The notes under the pieces: model-generated
The model's database searches: none
What the model was told of the DNA's origin: nothing
The model's input: the letters and a program-made list of their open reading frames with translations, nothing else
Translations under genes and position numbers: made by a program
Part shown: positions 22,752-31,113 of the stretch, piece after piece
Position numbering within the stretch: position 1 is the first letter of the stretch
Layout: each line of letters starts with the position of its first letter
DNA from: a virus
Virus record (IMG/VR): IMGVR_UViG_3300048999_000021
Coordinates: 1-52,393 of that record
DNA length: 52,393 nucleotides
Reading direction: 5' to 3' (one strand)

Positions 22752-23074
22752 GTCAGCGTCCCGTCCTTCCAGTCGTTGTTGTCGCCTATGCGCTCTTGGA
22801 TTCGGCGAGAAGTCTCGATCTGGATCTCGGCGGTAACGCGAGCGCGATCGGCAGAGATGATGTCGGCGAGCTGCTTATTGGCCGCTCCGAGCGCCTGCTG
22901 GCACTGCTGTAGCTGCCGCCACAGGTTGACGTGGATCGCGTCGGCCGGCCGCTGGACTTCCTCGCCTGCGTCGTTCCGCCATAGGATGGTCTGGATGCTC
23001 CCGTCGCGCGAGGTCATAAGCCGTAGCTGATTAACCCCGCCAGACAGGGTCTTGCCGATCTCCTCGATGCTCAT
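22748..23074 (-). CDS. Hypothetical helical protein
   Basis: 108 residues from ATG 23074. Beta segment early (GGVNQLRLMTSRDGSIQTIL) then a long helix (LWRQLQQCQQALGAANKQLA ... RARVTAEIQIETSRRIQER) likely coiled coil. No recognised domain. Confidence 0.6.
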   Translation of the reverse strand: MSIEEIGKTLSGGVNQLRLMTSRDGSIQTILWRNDAGEEVQRPADAIHVNLWRQLQQCQQALGAANKQLADIISADRARVTAEIQIETSRRIQERIGDNNDWKDGTLT

Positions 23075-23406
23075 CAGGCGTCCGCTCGCGGCGCTCGGGT
23101 GGACAGCGAGCCGTACCCCGGGCAGGCGGTTTCCTCGCCGCCCGTAAGCAGGTCAGCCCCGCCGAGACGGTTGACATGCGCCTCGTGGTCGCCGGCCGTT
23201 CCGCAGAACTCGGCCTTGCGCCCGAGCACCCGGTCATAGGCGATACCGCCCCGCATGACAGACCGGGACGGCGTGCTGGCCTGCTGTAGCCATTTCAGAT
23301 AGGTAGCGGCTCTGTGCACTACATCTTCGGGGCTAGCTGGCCATTCCTTGTTAGCGTTCTCACTGGAAGAGGCGAAGAGCGCAGCCTGCTCATTGGTCAG
23401 TGTCAT
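23074..23406 (-). CDS. Hypothetical protein, 110 residues
   Basis: From ATG 23406 (GGAGCAGTTT upstream); the frame extends to 23439 but overlaps the previous gene more. Contains EWPASPEDVVHRAATYLKWL and two cysteines. The N-terminal half looks helical, the C-terminal half loop-rich. No recognised domain. Confidence 0.55.
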   Translation of the reverse strand: MTLTNEQAALFASSSENANKEWPASPEDVVHRAATYLKWLQQASTPSRSVMRGGIAYDRVLGRKAEFCGTAGDHEAHVNRLGGADLLTGGEETACPGYGSLSTRAPRADA

Positions 23407-23812
23407 AAACTGCTCCAACCTTTCTGCCATATCCATCAAGAATGTCGATCTTCGTCGTGCTCGCCAGCCACTCGATCACTGGGCGGACTTCCAGCCCGCA
23501 CGACACCGCGACGTACTGCTCTAACCGCGCGCCCGGTGACAGCGTCCAGTCGTCCAGGAGCGCCACGCCGTCCGCCCAGTTGAGGAAGCGCGCGATGTCA
23601 TGGCGCAGATAGCACTCCCAGTTGTGCTCGTAGCGAGCGGACGAGTTGCGCTGGTAACCGTTGCAGTCATACGTAGCGCACGCGGCAATGTTGAAGGGGT
23701 TGAGCGTCTCGTGGCCGCCTTGGACCCGGAGCGCGCGAGCGGCTTCAGCGAACTTGGCTCGCGTGCCGTCCGGATCGAGGCCGGCTATCTTTCCGGCGAT
23801 GTACAGCTTCAT
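23390..23812 (-). CDS. DUF4406-like nucleoside deoxyribosyltransferase fold
   Basis: 140 residues. N-terminus MKLYIAGKIAGLDPDG and later DGVALLDDWTLSPGARLEQY are hallmarks of the DUF4406/NDT family: YIAGPM-like loop, a W-x-x-YLR-D helix (ECYLRHDIARFLNWAD) and a (S)-x-GA-x-x-E motif with the likely catalytic Glu. Such proteins may hydrolyse or exchange nucleoside bases. It could support nucleotide salvage alongside ThyX and MazG-like genes. Confidence 0.65.
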   Translation of the reverse strand: MKLYIAGKIAGLDPDGTRAKFAEAARALRVQGGHETLNPFNIAACATYDCNGYQRNSSARYEHNWECYLRHDIARFLNWADGVALLDDWTLSPGARLEQYVAVSCGLEVRPVIEWLASTTKIDILDGYGRKVGAVYDTDQ

Positions 23813-24099
23813 CAGTTGCTCCCTGGCTTGCTTCGGCCTGGCTGGACGGTGCGGGTACCGCCGTGCGGCGACTTGCGTACGCTCGCGGTCTTGGGCGTTT
23901 GGCGGTGGCTGCTACCGCAGCAGATCCACGCCTGGCCGAAGGTGAACGCGACCACGATCAGCGGCGCGTACAGGACCGCAGCGGTCGCCCGCTCTCGGCA
24001 GCACGGCTCCTTTCGGCACGAGCACGTCGGGCCACGGCCTCGATCACAGCGCGCCAGCGCCCAACGCCGAGCTACGTTCGTGCGGCTCGTGCGGCTCAT
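23812..24099 (-). CDS. Cys-rich membrane protein
   Basis: 95 residues from ATG 24099 (ATGA overlap). The N-terminal 40 residues are basic with CDRGRGPTCSCRKEPCCRER, followed by one hydrophobic segment (TAAVLYAPLIVVAFTFGQAW) and a basic tail. Function unknown; the Cys cluster may bind metal in the cytoplasm. Confidence 0.5.
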   Translation of the reverse strand: MSRTSRTNVARRWALARCDRGRGPTCSCRKEPCCRERATAAVLYAPLIVVAFTFGQAWICCGSSHRQTPKTASVRKSPHGGTRTVQPGRSKPGSN

Positions 24100-24335
24100 G
24101 ACAGGTGCTTTCGGCCTAGCAGAATCCGCTCTCGGATCAGCGTGACGCGGTACTTGATCCGAGCCCACTGGCCGGTCTTGTCAGCCTCGGACAGCTCCGT
24201 GAGCAGGTCGTCGATGACCTTGTTGAGCGACTTCTCGCCCGAGCCCGGGTTGGCGATGATGAGTGACGAATTCTCCAAGATCGTGATCAGCTTGACCTCG
24301 GCTGCATCGATGATCTCGGCCTGCTTGCTATTCAT
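24096..24335 (-). CDS. Small helical protein, 79 residues
   Basis: From ATG 24335, overlapping the previous TAG. Starts MNSKQAEIIDAAEVKLITIL, and is predominantly helical (LNKVIDDLLTELSEADKTGQ). The longer upstream frame runs through the previous gene and has no ribosome site. No recognised domain. Confidence 0.6.
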   Translation of the reverse strand: MNSKQAEIIDAAEVKLITILENSSLIIANPGSGEKSLNKVIDDLLTELSEADKTGQWARIKYRVTLIRERILLGRKHLS

Positions 24336-24708
24336 CATCCACATCCATAGGCCACGCGATAGCCTGCGAACGGTCAACCACAAGGACGGTCGAGCAGCCC
24401 GGTGCGACGCAGTGGTACGCGTTCGCGTTCGCTGGATCCTTGCCGCGTTCCAAAACATGCTGAGGCCCCCACGCATCGCGATGGTTGGCCCGGGCGTCGG
24501 CGAGATCGTCCGGAGGGATCATCTCAACGCTAGCCTGCGGAGTCATGAGCTCAGCCGTAGCAGCGTCGCTGCGCTGCTTCACCGCGCCCTTGGCGGGCGT
24601 GTTGGTGGGCGTGTCAGCCTTCGATCCGCCAGCGCCTTTCCGGCGGTAGCCGTCGATAAGCTCCTGCTTCTCCTTGCGGGAGAGGGCTCGTCGCGAGCGG
24701 CGATTCAC
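24328..24708 (-). CDS. Hypothetical protein, 126 residues
   Basis: From GTG 24708 (GGGAGGCATC upstream, GTGA overlap with the previous stop). Basic N-terminus (RRSRRALSRKEKQELIDGY), disordered centre, C-terminal AYHCVAPGCSTVLVVDRS with a Cys pair, ending acidic (DVDDE). Function unknown. Confidence 0.6.
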   Translation of the reverse strand: MNRRSRRALSRKEKQELIDGYRRKGAGGSKADTPTNTPAKGAVKQRSDAATAELMTPQASVEMIPPDDLADARANHRDAWGPQHVLERGKDPANANAYHCVAPGCSTVLVVDRSQAIAWPMDVDDE

Positions 24709-24932
24709 GATGCCTCCCAACCAAGAAACGCCGGCAACGCCGGCATCACGCTCGTCTCCGCCGACGACTCGCGAACGACGTACGCGAGGTAGGCGATTGA
24801 GTGGTGATGCGGGAAGGCGGAGCGAGCCCGCTTCCGGACCTGGCGGTTGATGCGGAGCCGCGCGAGCCCCTGGTACATGCGGGTGGTTCGCGGGGAGAAC
24901 CGGCGCGAACCTCGATAGCGATAGCGGCGCAC
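24705..24932 (-). CDS. Small basic protein behind a leader element
   Basis: 75 residues from GTG 24932 (MRRYRYRGSRRFSPRTTRMY ...), extremely Arg-rich at the N-terminus, so probably nucleic-acid binding. A variant of the start element (AGTCGGAAGGAGG) and a TGAGGG hairpin precede it, and it heads the run of small genes from 24932 to 21686. Confidence 0.55.
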   Translation of the reverse strand: MRRYRYRGSRRFSPRTTRMYQGLARLRINRQVRKRARSAFPHHHSIAYLAYVVRESSAETSVMPALPAFLGWEAS

Positions 24933-24943
24933 GGGGCGCCTCC

Positions 24944-25007
24944 TTCCGACTCTGGCCAGACCCTCATCTGACCTGGGGTGGATCCTAGGCTTGATTCTTC
25001 GGTACGT
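24944..25007 (-). promoter_or_regulatory. Leader element before 24932 gene
   Basis: Between the polymerase stop (25008) and the 75-residue gene. Hairpin CAGA-TGAGGG-TCTG at 24957-24970, followed by AGTCGGAA and AGGAGG. The hairpin loop equals that of the leaders at 17327, 38882 and 40493. The upstream TGCAWAGT/GGAGTA box is not evident here. Confidence 0.5.
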
Positions 25008-28000
25008 CTAGCTAGCCTTCGCGTCCTCCCAGTCCGCCGGGTCAAGTACCTGCATACGGTCTACGTAGATCGCCACGCCAAAGCCCTTGCGCTTGATGCC
25101 GGACGCGATCACGACGTCACCGATATTCAGCCCGGACAGCGCCCGCTCGAACCGGCGGAAGGCCTTGACGCGGTGGAACCGTAGGTAGACGTCTTCTTCG
25201 CCATCGTCAAAGCAGTGCAGCGTGCATGACTTGGGCATATCCGGCCGCCACAACCGCTCCCGGATCATGTCGAGCGAGTCGCCCGAGCGAGCCCGCTCAT
25301 CCTCAATCGCGTCCTTGTACTCCCGAGCCCGGACGAACCCGAGCCAGGTGACCCGGAGCTTGTCGGCGTCCGGATCGATCTCGTCTGAGCGGTAGTTGGG
25401 TACGAGCAGCCCGTCTGGGTTGCCAGGGTAGAGGTCGGCCCGGATCGAGTCGAGGATGCGCCCGGGCCGGAGCACGCCAAACGGGTCATCGCTCTCAGCG
25501 AACGCGCGGATCGTCTCGATCTTCTTCGGGCCTACACCCTTGACGCGGTTTAGATCGCTCCACGTCTTGTATGGGCCGCCGTCGAGGATGGCCGGGGTCA
25601 TCTTGACGCCGATACCCGGAACCTGAACCAAGCCGGCTCGGGCCTGCCGGGCCACGGGGTCAGCCGTCCAGCTCGCCGTCATCCGCTTCAGGCTCGGCCC
25701 GAGCACCTCGACATCGTGTCGCCGGGCGTCCCGGATGAGCCGGGTGATCTTCGGCTTGCCGTCCTTGTTGGCTTCGATCTTGGACAGCTGCGCAGCGTAG
25801 AACTCGGCGGGGTGGTGAACCTTGAGCCATTGGCACCAGAACCCCAGCATCGAGTAGGAGATGCAGTGCGCAATGTTGAAGGAGTAGGTCGCCGATGTCA
25901 CCATCAGCTTCCAGATCCGCAACGCTAACGCCTCGTCGACGCCGTGAAGCCGGGCCGCGCCGTCGCGGAACTCCTCCCACATCGCATTGAAGGACGCCTC
26001 GCCGAGCTTCTGCGAGATGATCTTGCGGATGTCTCCGATCTTCGTGACCGGGAACCCGCCCATGTCGCGGATGATCGAGAGGACCTGCTCCTGGTAGATG
26101 ATCTGGCCGTAGGTCGATTGCGAGTACTGGTCCACGATCGGGTGCAGGCTATCGACCTCGGCGCGCCCGTGCTTCGACTCGATGTAGGCGGCAGCTGCTC
26201 CGGAGAACAGCGGGCCGGGTCGGGCGAGCGCGTTGATGTCGGCGAGGTGCATGAAGTTGTCCGGCGATACCGCCGAGCACACGAGCCGGGTAGCTCGGCC
26301 CTCGAACTGGAAGATCCCTACCACGTCGGCGCGCTTGAAAGCGGCGAGCGTCTCGGGGTCATCGAGCGGGATCGCGTACAACTCATCGAGCGGCATGTTG
26401 ATAGACTTCAACGCGATGTCGATCATGCCCATCGTCTTGAGCCCGAGGAAATCGGCCTTCAGGAGATTGAGGTAAGCCGCATCATACTTGTCGGTAGCGA
26501 GAGCATCAACCACGCGTCCATCTGCCCCGACAGTCCGCTGATAAACTGCTGTGACCTCGGTGATCGGCCGAGAGCTAACGACGATCCCAGCCGCGTGTAC
26601 TCCCATGCCTCGGTAGTTGCCCTCCAGTCTGATCGCGGCTTCCAGCTCAGGGTGCTCGGCGAAGACGGCGGCCGCAGCCGGAAACATGTCGCGGGTGTCG
26701 CCGAGACTCGCGTCAAACCGGCTGTCACCACCGCTTCGCTCAACGATAAGTCCCTTGACCGTCTCGGCCGCGTACTTGGGGATGCGGTAGACGCGCGCCA
26801 CGTCGTCGATTGCGTTCTTGCCCCTGTAGCGAGTGAAGGTGCCGATGTTTCCGACATGGTCAGCTCCATACTTGCCGACTAGGTGTAGCCGGATCTCATC
26901 CCGGCGGTCATCCGAGAAGTCCAGGTCAACGTCGGGGAGATCCTCGCGGGTGAGGTCGATGAACCGCTCGAACACCATCGTCGGGAACAGCAGCGGGTTA
27001 ACCTCGGTAATGCGAAGGAGGTAGCACACAAACGAAGCGGCCGCGCTACCGCGCGCCGGACCGACGGGAATGCCGGAGTCCTTCGCGAACCGGACGGCGT
27101 CCGAAAGCATGAGGAAGTAGTCGAGATAGTCCTTGGCCGTAACCACGTCCATCTCGTAGGACAGCCGCTTCACCGCCATCTCCTTGTTCTCGGAGACGAA
27201 CGCGCGGAAGTCGGGCGAGTGCTTCATGCGGTACTTCCACCCCGCCCGCAGCCATCCCCAAATCAGATCAACGGTGGTTTCGCCCGCGTCAAGCGGGTAG
27301 CGGAGCGGCTCAGCCTTTGGGAGAACAACAGTGCATCGAGATGAGATCTCGCTCGTGCTGAGAAGCGCGCGTTCAGAATCTTTTTGGCTGAGTCCAGTGC
27401 CAGCAAGTCTTCGTAGAACCGATTGATCGTTGCTGGGGAGGGTGAGGGGGATGTCGTACTCCCATCCAGCCTCAGCGGCTTCGACGGTTCCGGTTCCACC
27501 TCGGAGCGCGGCGTGGAGGACTTTTTGGAGCTCGTTGTCCTCTCGGCGCGGGTAATGCACATCGTGAGTAGCAACGAGCGGGACCCCGAGCTGACTGGAT
27601 AGGTCTGCGAATGCTGAGTTGAGAATCCTCGTCCGCTCAAGCTCAGGGAAAGCTTGCACCTCAAGGTAGTAACGGTCACCGAATAGCCGCTTGAACCGCT
27701 CGACAGTGCGCTTCGCAGCTTCCCAGTCCGGTCGATCTTCATGGAGCTCTCTCCCTTTCCCGCCGAGCAGGTCACAACTCAGCATCGAGTCAGCGCACCC
27801 ACTCAGGACTATGAGGCCTTCGTTGTGCTCCTTCAGCATGGCGCCGTCTACCGTGGGCCACTGATAGAACCCTTCAGCGTACGACCGCGAGACCAGCCGC
27901 ATGAGGTTGATGTAGCCGACCTGGTCCATGGCAAGAACCGTCAAGTGCCACTTGCGCCGGGTCCGCTCAGCAGCTGTGTACAGCTCTACCCCGTACAAGG

Positions 28001-28187
28001 GCTTGATACCGGCCTTAGTTGCCGCCTTCTCCAGCTGGACGTGCGAACTTACGTTGCCTCAACCGTGTTCGGTCAAGGCAAAAGCAGAACCTTCAAGCTC
28101 CGCTACTCGCGTGACGTGCTCGGCCGGCAGGCCGTATCCGTCGCCATAGGAAAACGTGGAATGCGAGTGCAATGACACAAACTTCAT
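25008..28187 (-). CDS. dnaE: DNA polymerase III alpha subunit, in-frame TGA at codon 43
   Basis: The frame from ATG 28187 (GGAGGTGATGCCCG upstream) to 25008 has 1060 codons. The N-terminus is a PHP domain: FVSLHSHSTFSYGDG (H-x-H) and ALTEHG, then TGA at 28059-28061, then GNVSSHVQLEKAA continuing in frame to the end. The polymerase catalytic acidic motif is at LPDVDLDFSDDRRDE, and a C-terminal helix-hairpin-helix (VKGVGPKKIETIRAFAES) and OB-like region follow. Everything after the stop looks intact, so the TGA may be a sequence error, a recent mutation or a readthrough site. Restart at TTG 27998 lacks a ribosome site. It replicates the genome with the primase and helicase. Confidence 0.85.
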
Positions 28188-28510
28188 CGGGCATCACCTC
28201 CCATCCTCTTCGCGCGCATGATTGCGCTCATGGTCCTGCCAGGGTTGTCATATAGGATGTGGCAACGACGGCACATGGGCTGGTACGCAAAGACGTCAAG
28301 AGGGTCACCGCCGTGGACCTGCGCCCAATCCCGGGCTTGGACTTCTTGGCAAGATACGCAGTCGTACAAGTCGGCTCGACCGCGCTCATAACGAACCCGA
28401 TCATGCCTCGCCATCACGCCCGGGGTGCCAACCCTTTTGCGCCCTTTCTTCTGCCCGTGGCCTTTGTGCTTATTACACTCGCATCCCGGCTCGCACCTGT
28501 ATCCGGCCAT
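28184..28510 (-). CDS. HNH endonuclease
   Basis: 108 residues. HNH core: YDCVSCQEVQARDWAQVHGG ... YQPMCRRCHILYDN, with two C-x-x-C zinc pairs and the H-x-x-x-H/N elements. N-terminal 40 residues are basic and Cys/His-rich (CEPGCECNKHKG). Overlaps the polymerase start by 4 bp. It may be a free-standing homing nuclease or a packaging HNH, and its place right before a polymerase with a disrupted 5' end is worth noting. Confidence 0.75.
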   Translation of the reverse strand: MAGYRCEPGCECNKHKGHGQKKGRKRVGTPGVMARHDRVRYERGRADLYDCVSCQEVQARDWAQVHGGDPLDVFAYQPMCRRCHILYDNPGRTMSAIMRAKRMGGDAR

Positions 28511-28701
28511 TACTCCGCCAGCCCGAGAATGTCGAGAAGCTCCAGCATCGCCTCACGGTCATACACGCCGTCGACGTACCGCCGTACGACGTAGCGCTTG
28601 GCTAGCGCCTTGACCTCGGCCGGCGTCCGCACCATCGCTGGCGCGTACTGGTCTTGGAGCTGCTGCAGGCTCAACCCGGCCAGGTTGTGGTTAGCGGCCA
28701 T
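28510..28701 (-). CDS. Small hypothetical protein
   Basis: 63 residues from ATG 28701, overlapping the TGA of the zinc protein (TGATG). Helical (LAGLSLQQLQDQYAPAMVRT; AEVKALAKRYVVRRYVDGVY). No recognised domain. Confidence 0.6.
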   Translation of the reverse strand: MAANHNLAGLSLQQLQDQYAPAMVRTPAEVKALAKRYVVRRYVDGVYDREAMLELLDILGLAE

Positions 28702-28925
28702 CAGTAGCAATCTCCGTTGTGGATCAAGAAGCACTTCTTGCACACCTGGTCACGAGTGAATGGCCTCGGGCAGGTACCGTGTCCCCACTCGCCATCGCGG
28801 CACACGATCCGGTCGCCCGTGAGAACCGGCTCGATACACCACGGGCACTCGGTGTCGTAGAACGCTGTGGTCTGGGCCTCGATCTCGTCCGGGCTGTCAT
28901 CGAGGTTGAACGTCAGCTTCTTCAT
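28701..28925 (-). CDS. Zinc-finger protein, 74 residues
   Basis: From ATG 28925 within the TGA of the preceding gene. An acidic start (KKLTFNLDDSPDEIEAQ) is followed by ECPWCIEP, IVCRDGEWGHGTCPRP and QVCKKCFLIHNGDC: four Cys pairs/His typical of a double zinc ribbon or LIM-like finger. Function unknown, perhaps transcription control or a nuclease partner. Confidence 0.65.
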   Translation of the reverse strand: MKKLTFNLDDSPDEIEAQTTAFYDTECPWCIEPVLTGDRIVCRDGEWGHGTCPRPFTRDQVCKKCFLIHNGDCY

Positions 28926-29074
28926 CGCCTGCCCTTTCGGCGCTTGTTGCAAGCCGGACGGGAGGCGCACACGTAGAACGTCTGTCCGGGATGGGCCTCG
29001 CTCGGGGCAGCCTCGCGCATCCGATCCTCGTAACGAACCAGGCCACAGCGAGCGCACTCACGCAGCTTCTTCAT
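28922..29074 (-). CDS. Zinc-ribbon protein, 50 residues
   Basis: MKKLRECARCGLVRYED ... YVCASRPACNKRRKGRR. C-x-x-C and C-x-x-x-x-x-C pairs separated by about 26 residues, with a basic tail. ATG 29074 overlaps the UDG stop (TGATG). Too short for the usual ORF limits but framed by coupled overlaps at both ends. Confidence 0.6.
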   Translation of the reverse strand: MKKLRECARCGLVRYEDRMREAAPSEAHPGQTFYVCASRPACNKRRKGRR

Positions 29075-29637
29075 CACGCCTCCAGGATGAGCCGGCGAAG
29101 CACGGAGAAGTCCTTGCGGAGATCCTCCAGGAGCAGCGGGTTGTAGAGCGCGGCGGCCGGGTGGAACGTCGGCAGGTACACCCGACCACGCCGCGCGCGC
29201 TCCTGTCCGTGGTCTCGGGAGATGGAGACGTCTGCCCCGAACACTAGCTGATAGGCGAACCGGCCCACCAGCACAACCACTCTCGGCTCGATCGTCGTCA
29301 GCTCGACGCCCAGGTGCGAGCGAGCGGCTAGGACTTCCTCGGGGAGCGGGTCACGGTTGCCTGGTGGCCGGTACTTGACTACATTGGTGACGTAGACGTA
29401 CTCGCGCCGGACCCCGCTGTACTCCTCTAGCATCCGGTCTAGGAGCGCTCCGGCTCGGCCAACGAACGGGCGGCCTTCGGCATTCTCCGTCCGCCCGGGC
29501 GCCTCCCCAATCAGCATCACCCGAGCGTCGAGCGGTCCGTCTCCCGGCACGAAACGCGAGTGCGCCCGGAGGTGCGCGAAGGCGTCATCCCGCTCGTAGC
29601 TCCGGTTGAGCTTGAGGATCGCGGCTTCTTTGCTCAT
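29074..29637 (-). CDS. Uracil-DNA glycosylase, family 4-like without cysteines
   Basis: 187 residues from ATG 29637 (GGAGGTCGGT upstream). Motif 1: VMLIGEAPGRTENAEGRPFV; motif near the end: LPTFHPAAALYNP. These are the family 4/5 UDG signatures. Family 4 enzymes normally hold a 4Fe-4S cluster with four Cys, but this protein has no cysteine. It removes uracil from DNA, or, if inactive, could bind UDG-like targets. The gene follows ThyX by a 4-bp overlap, fitting control of dUMP/uracil content. Confidence 0.8.
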   Translation of the reverse strand: MSKEAAILKLNRSYERDDAFAHLRAHSRFVPGDGPLDARVMLIGEAPGRTENAEGRPFVGRAGALLDRMLEEYSGVRREYVYVTNVVKYRPPGNRDPLPEEVLAARSHLGVELTTIEPRVVVLVGRFAYQLVFGADVSISRDHGQERARRGRVYLPTFHPAAALYNPLLLEDLRKDFSVLRRLILEA

Positions 29638-30698
29638 ACCGACCTCCGGGCTGCGCTCGGGTCTGCCAGCCATTCCTCAGGCCTGATGGCTTCGATCAGT
29701 ACACCTGTCTTCATGGTCTTGTCAACATCCTGCCAGCGCGGATCGATGGGCGTATCCCCATCAGCCATCATCCGCCCACCCCACTCGCTTGACGGGCGGC
29801 CAGCCATGTGGTTGGCCTCAACGCGCTCGCGGATCGAGCAGTGACGGTCGAACTCCGACATGAACTCGCACTTGCCCGTTGCGTAGCAGATCGGCCGGAA
29901 CAGGTCGGCGAGCTTGTCGGCCATGTACACGCCGCTCTCGCGGATCGCCTTGACGATCCCGATCTCTACTTTCTTCCATTCGAACTGTGCCTGACTACAA
30001 AGTCTGTTGCCGGCGTGCTCCAGGAGGTTCCGCAGGTCGGTCTTGTAGTGGATCCGCGTCGTGATGTTCGTCGGGAGCAGCCCCCGGGCGTCCTCGGCCG
30101 GCATGCCCATGTTTACGAGCATGTTGTAGGCTGTCGCAGTTCGGGCTACCTGCTGATCCCAAACGTCTCGCATCATCTGCTGCTTGTCATCACGAGTGAA
30201 CTCCCCGACCATATCCTCGCCTCGACCATTCGCCAGGGTAATGCTGCCATCCCAGGGCTCTGTGCCGAGCAGGCTCGGAGGCAGCGCGACCTCGTGCGCG
30301 CCGTTTGTCTTGACGGCAAAGCGCTGGGACTCCTGGACGTAGACAGCCGTCCGCTGCCGAACCAGCTGATGGGTGAAGGCGCGCGTGACACCCTCGATCA
30401 GGAAGTGGATTGACACGAACTCGAACGGGGCCTTGAGTCGCGTGTTCTTGAACTGCTCAAAGTAGTGCAGCCGATCCTCGTCCGTCACCTCCTGCTCGGC
30501 GTATGCGCTGATCCTGTAGGGTGACTTGACGGGCTGGCCCTCGTACATCTTGGCAGCTGCGGCGATCACGCCGAGCGGGTCCGGCGTCATCGAGATCAAC
30601 TTCACGCTCGGCTCGACGGGTTCGCTACCCGTGTTGGTTGGTACCGCTTCGAACATTGCCTTATCGGACCAGTTCTGTATTTCCTTGCCTTCACTCAT
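29634..30698 (-). CDS. thyX: Flavin-dependent thymidylate synthase ThyX-like
   Basis: 354 residues from ATG 30698, preceded by AGGAGTCGGG. The ThyX signature RHRxxSxNExSxR is seen as FTHQLVRQRTAVYVQESQRF, with the canonical His replaced by Gln and Asn by Val. N-terminal LISMTPDPLGVIAAAAKMY and C-terminal RPICYATGKCEFMSEFDRH fit the family. ThyX makes dTMP from dUMP with folate and FAD. It is longer than bacterial ThyX (about 220-250 aa), as in some phage enzymes, and the divergent signature leaves room for a modified-pyrimidine role. Confidence 0.8.
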   Translation of the reverse strand: MSEGKEIQNWSDKAMFEAVPTNTGSEPVEPSVKLISMTPDPLGVIAAAAKMYEGQPVKSPYRISAYAEQEVTDEDRLHYFEQFKNTRLKAPFEFVSIHFLIEGVTRAFTHQLVRQRTAVYVQESQRFAVKTNGAHEVALPPSLLGTEPWDGSITLANGRGEDMVGEFTRDDKQQMMRDVWDQQVARTATAYNMLVNMGMPAEDARGLLPTNITTRIHYKTDLRNLLEHAGNRLCSQAQFEWKKVEIGIVKAIRESGVYMADKLADLFRPICYATGKCEFMSEFDRHCSIRERVEANHMAGRPSSEWGGRMMADGDTPIDPRWQDVDKTMKTGVLIEAIRPEEWLADPSAARRSV

Positions 30699-30705
30699 CC
30701 CGACT
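30698..30705 (-). promoter_or_regulatory. AGTCGGGA start element before thyX
   Basis: AATAGGAGTCGGGATGAG: the motif overlaps the A of ATG 30698, with AGGAG as ribosome site. Confidence 0.7.
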
Positions 30706-30717
30706 CCTATTGTGTTG

Positions 30718-31113
30718 TTAGTCCCAGGGCTTGCCGCGCTCATCGCCAGCCTCGTACAGCCGGGCGAAGAAAGCGGCGTAGTTGATCGCGTCGAGCGCGT
30801 TGTCGATTGGCTTCTCTGTGTTGCCGTTCGGAGCGACCTTGTACCACAGGCTCGCCATCAGCCGGTTCACCTTGCCCTTGAGCGCGAGGAGGTTTCCGAG
30901 GTACCCGGCTGACTTCCATGCGTCCGGCGTGACCTCGTTGCGCTCGCGATAGAGCACAAGCGCAGCGGCTAGCATCCGGGCGTGCTGCCACAAAGTGTCA
31001 AACTCTTGTCCGCCCGAGTCGACGTTGAGAACGATCAGCATCTCCTGCGCGCAATCCTCGATCTGACGATGGTTCGCGCTGATGATCTGGCTTGACTCGC
31101 GGTAGCCGGCCAT
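30718..31113 (-). CDS. Possible nucleotide-modification-associated (DUF1599-like) protein
   Basis: 131 residues. Segment YLGNLLALKGKVNRLMASLW ... DNALDAINYAAFFARL resembles the C-terminal helices of DUF1599 / nucleotide modification associated domain proteins, where a K/R-x-x-R-helix and a DxxxDxxNYxxF helix form a nucleotide site. It lies between a flavoprotein and ThyX, consistent with nucleotide chemistry, but the family call is tentative. No conserved catalytic triad is evident. Confidence 0.45.
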   Translation of the reverse strand: MAGYRESSQIISANHRQIEDCAQEMLIVLNVDSGGQEFDTLWQHARMLAAALVLYRERNEVTPDAWKSAGYLGNLLALKGKVNRLMASLWYKVAPNGNTEKPIDNALDAINYAAFFARLYEAGDERGKPWD

